Shown: positions 32,560 to 33,836 of the stretch, piece after piece | Layout of the letters: every line of letters starts with the position of its first letter | Numbering within the stretch: the stretch's first letter is position 1 | Assembly: GCA_008729055.1 (NCBI GenBank) | Contig: SDUX01000026.1 | Span: 1-33,836, forward strand | DNA length: 33,836 nt | Direction of reading: 5' to 3' | From: Pyropia haitanensis | Lineage: Eukaryota > Rhodophyta > Bangiophyceae > Bangiales > Bangiaceae | Translations under genes and position numbers: made by a program | Notes under the pieces: model-generated | What the model was told of the DNA's origin: nothing | Database searches by the model: none | The model's input: only the letters and a program-made list of their open reading frames with translations

Positions 32560-33836
32560 AGGAAGTGGGCAAGAAGTGGGCAAAAGTGGGCAAACAGGGG
32601 GCCAAATTGGAACACAATTGGCAATTGGGGGCAAGAATTTCCAAAACTGCAAAGAAATTGAGGCGAAAGTCGCCAGAAAGTGGTCCAACAGTGGCCAAAA
32701 GTGCGCCCCGCCACCCAAACTGTCCACTGCGCGTTCCGCCCGTCACACTGGCGTGGACGGTGTGAGGGCGGAACTTTTGTCGCCGACCGTCACACCTGGC
32801 TGTCGGGACCCCACGTGGCGAAAACCATTCCACAAAATTGACACGTGGAAACCGGCGCTCCACAAAACACTCGTTGCATCCAACGGACGCGCCAACGAAC
32901 GGGTCGGCCAACCACCCCATGCACGACGGTGCGGGTGGAACCTCGGACGTCGAGCGGGCGATGTATGGCTGGAATAAAGGATGCGAGCCAAATTCGGCCG
33001 CCGGAGCGCGTGCTGCATTGCTGTACACGCGAAAGTGGGCAAAAGTGGGCAACAGTGGCCAAAAGTGGGTGAGACGCGGCCAACCACCCCATGCACGACC
33101 GTGGGGGTCGAACCTCGGACATGGAGCGGGCGGATCTATGGCTGGAATGAAAGTATGCGCGCCAATTCGGCCGCCGGATGGTGTGCAGCATCGCTGTAGA
33201 CGCAAAAAGTGGGCAAAAGTGGGCAAAAGTGGGCAAAAGTGGGTAGGAATGGGCAAGAGTGGGGCAAAAAGTGGGCAAACAGGGGGCCAAATTGGAACAC
33301 AATTGGGCAATTGGGGGCAAGAAGTTTCCAAACTGCAAAGAAATTGAGCGAAAGTCGCCCAGAAAGTGTCCAACAGTGGCCACAAAGTGCGCGCCCCGCC
33401 ACCCAAACTGTCCACTGCGCGTTCCGCCCGTCACACTGGCGTGGACGTGTGAGGGCGGAACTTTTGTCGCCGACCGTCACACCTGGCTGTCGGGACCCCA
33501 CGTGGCGAAAACCATTCCACAAATTGACACGTGGAAACCGGCGCTCACAAAACACTCGTTGCATCCAACGGACGCGCCAACGAACGGTCGGCCAACCACC
33601 CCATGCACGACGGTGCGGGTGGAACCTCGGACGTCGAGCGGGCGGATGTATGGCTGGAATAAAGGATGCGAGCCAATTCGGCCGCCGGAGCGCGTGCTGC
33701 ATTGCTGTACACGCGAAAGTGGGCAAAAGTGGGCAACAGTGGCCAAAAGTGGGTGAGACGCGGTCAACCACCCCATGCACGACCGTGGGGGTCGAACCTC
33801 GGACATGGAGCGGGCGGATCTATGGCTGGAATGAAG
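32560..33836 (+). repeat. Array block 5: terminal units dense in single-base indels
   Basis: In the last two units homopolymers and single bases vary much more often. Examples are TTGGCAATTGG (about 32620), GAATTTCC (about 32636), GGGCGATG (about 32957), CCAAATTCGG (about 32990), GGAATGGGCAAGAGTGGGG (about 33246), GCGCGCCCC (about 33390), GACGTGTG (about 33446) and GCGCTCACAA (about 33542). Alleles are: 32160 A,g and 32845 A with GAGCG. The array continues unbroken to the end of the window. Confidence 0.85.

Larger units (their letters stand above)
1..33836 (+). repeat. Satellite array of ~688-bp tandem units
   Basis: A single unit recurs about 49 times head to tail, always on the same strand. 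Taking the G of GTGGAAACCGG as anchor, units start at 284, 976, 1660, 2341, 3027, 3715, 4400, 5090, 6099, 6786, 7456, 8144, 8832, 9520, 10208, 10896, 11584, 12271, 12960, 13648, 14336, 15025, 15714, 16403, 17092, 17780, 18468, 19156, 19842, 20526, 21508, 22195, 22881, 23570, 24077, 24756, 25444, 25960, 26652, 27341, 28031, 28719, 29407, 30096, 30784, 31473, 32160, 32845 and 33531. Most intervals are 684-692 bp. Exceptions are 1009 (5090), 670 (6786), 982 across the gap (20526), 507 (23570), 679 (24077) and 516 (25444). No non-repeat sequence occurs anywhere. The window opens inside a 10-bp-motif tract and closes inside a B half. A eukaryotic heterochromatic satellite is inferred from the structure; lineage and chromosomal position cannot be read from it. 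Confidence 0.97.

Noticed and set aside
1..33836. CRISPR array
   Set aside because: Units are hundreds of bases long and contiguous with no unique spacers, and there are no cas genes.
1..33836. Ribosomal DNA intergenic spacer subrepeats
   Set aside because: No rRNA sequence appears in 34 kb, and the unit is uniform over the whole window.
1..33836. Whole array as a pure assembly artefact (one unit looped)
   Set aside because: Units differ by private indels, allele combinations and distinct rearrangement junctions, so they are not copies of one read; the copy number may still be inaccurate.

Overview
The whole window is one head-to-tail satellite array. A unit of about 688 bp is repeated from the first base to the last, always in the same orientation. 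Its only interruption is a run of 388 undetermined bases (20739-21126). I find no protein-coding gene, rRNA, tRNA, transposon or CRISPR array that I can support. The many open frames are by-products of the repeat: the same peptides recur once per unit in several frames, and unit lengths are mostly not multiples of three. A long array of this kind with nucleosome-scale internal periodicity and no genes points to eukaryotic heterochromatin (centromeric, pericentromeric or subtelomeric). Nothing in the sequence identifies the lineage.

The unit has a clear internal architecture, described here on the consensus-like unit 8144-8831. Two 172-bp half-modules, A (8204-8375) and B (8376-8547), lie in direct tandem and align without gaps at about 87% identity. 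Each ends in a run of a 10-bp motif close to AAGTGGGCAA. The B run passes into copies spaced 11 bp apart and then into a decayed, purine-rich spacer (8548-8693) and a C-rich stretch. Next comes segment D (8742-8911), which carries a hairpin-forming block and two CACGTG palindromes 30 bp apart. D starts with the same GACGGTG word as A, is 170 bp long, and shows weak further similarity to A. Since 688 = 4 x 172, the unit may be an old four-module higher-order repeat in which only A and B are still plainly alike.

Region by region: 1-7455 holds units of variable length (670-692 bp) plus one rearranged interval (5090-6098). From 7456 to about 19557 the units are very uniform (686-689 bp). From about 19558 to the gap there is a diverged subfamily, which window position 1 partly resembles. 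After the gap the array is canonical again, with three shortened units clustered at 23570-25959. From about 32560 to 33600 single-base indels are dense. A few diagnostic sites shuffle independently between units, which suggests unequal exchange and gene conversion.

There are no genes to act together. The interest lies in the repeat's organisation, its recombination history, its predicted unusual DNA structures (G-quadruplex, phased A-tracts, competing hairpins) and the gap.
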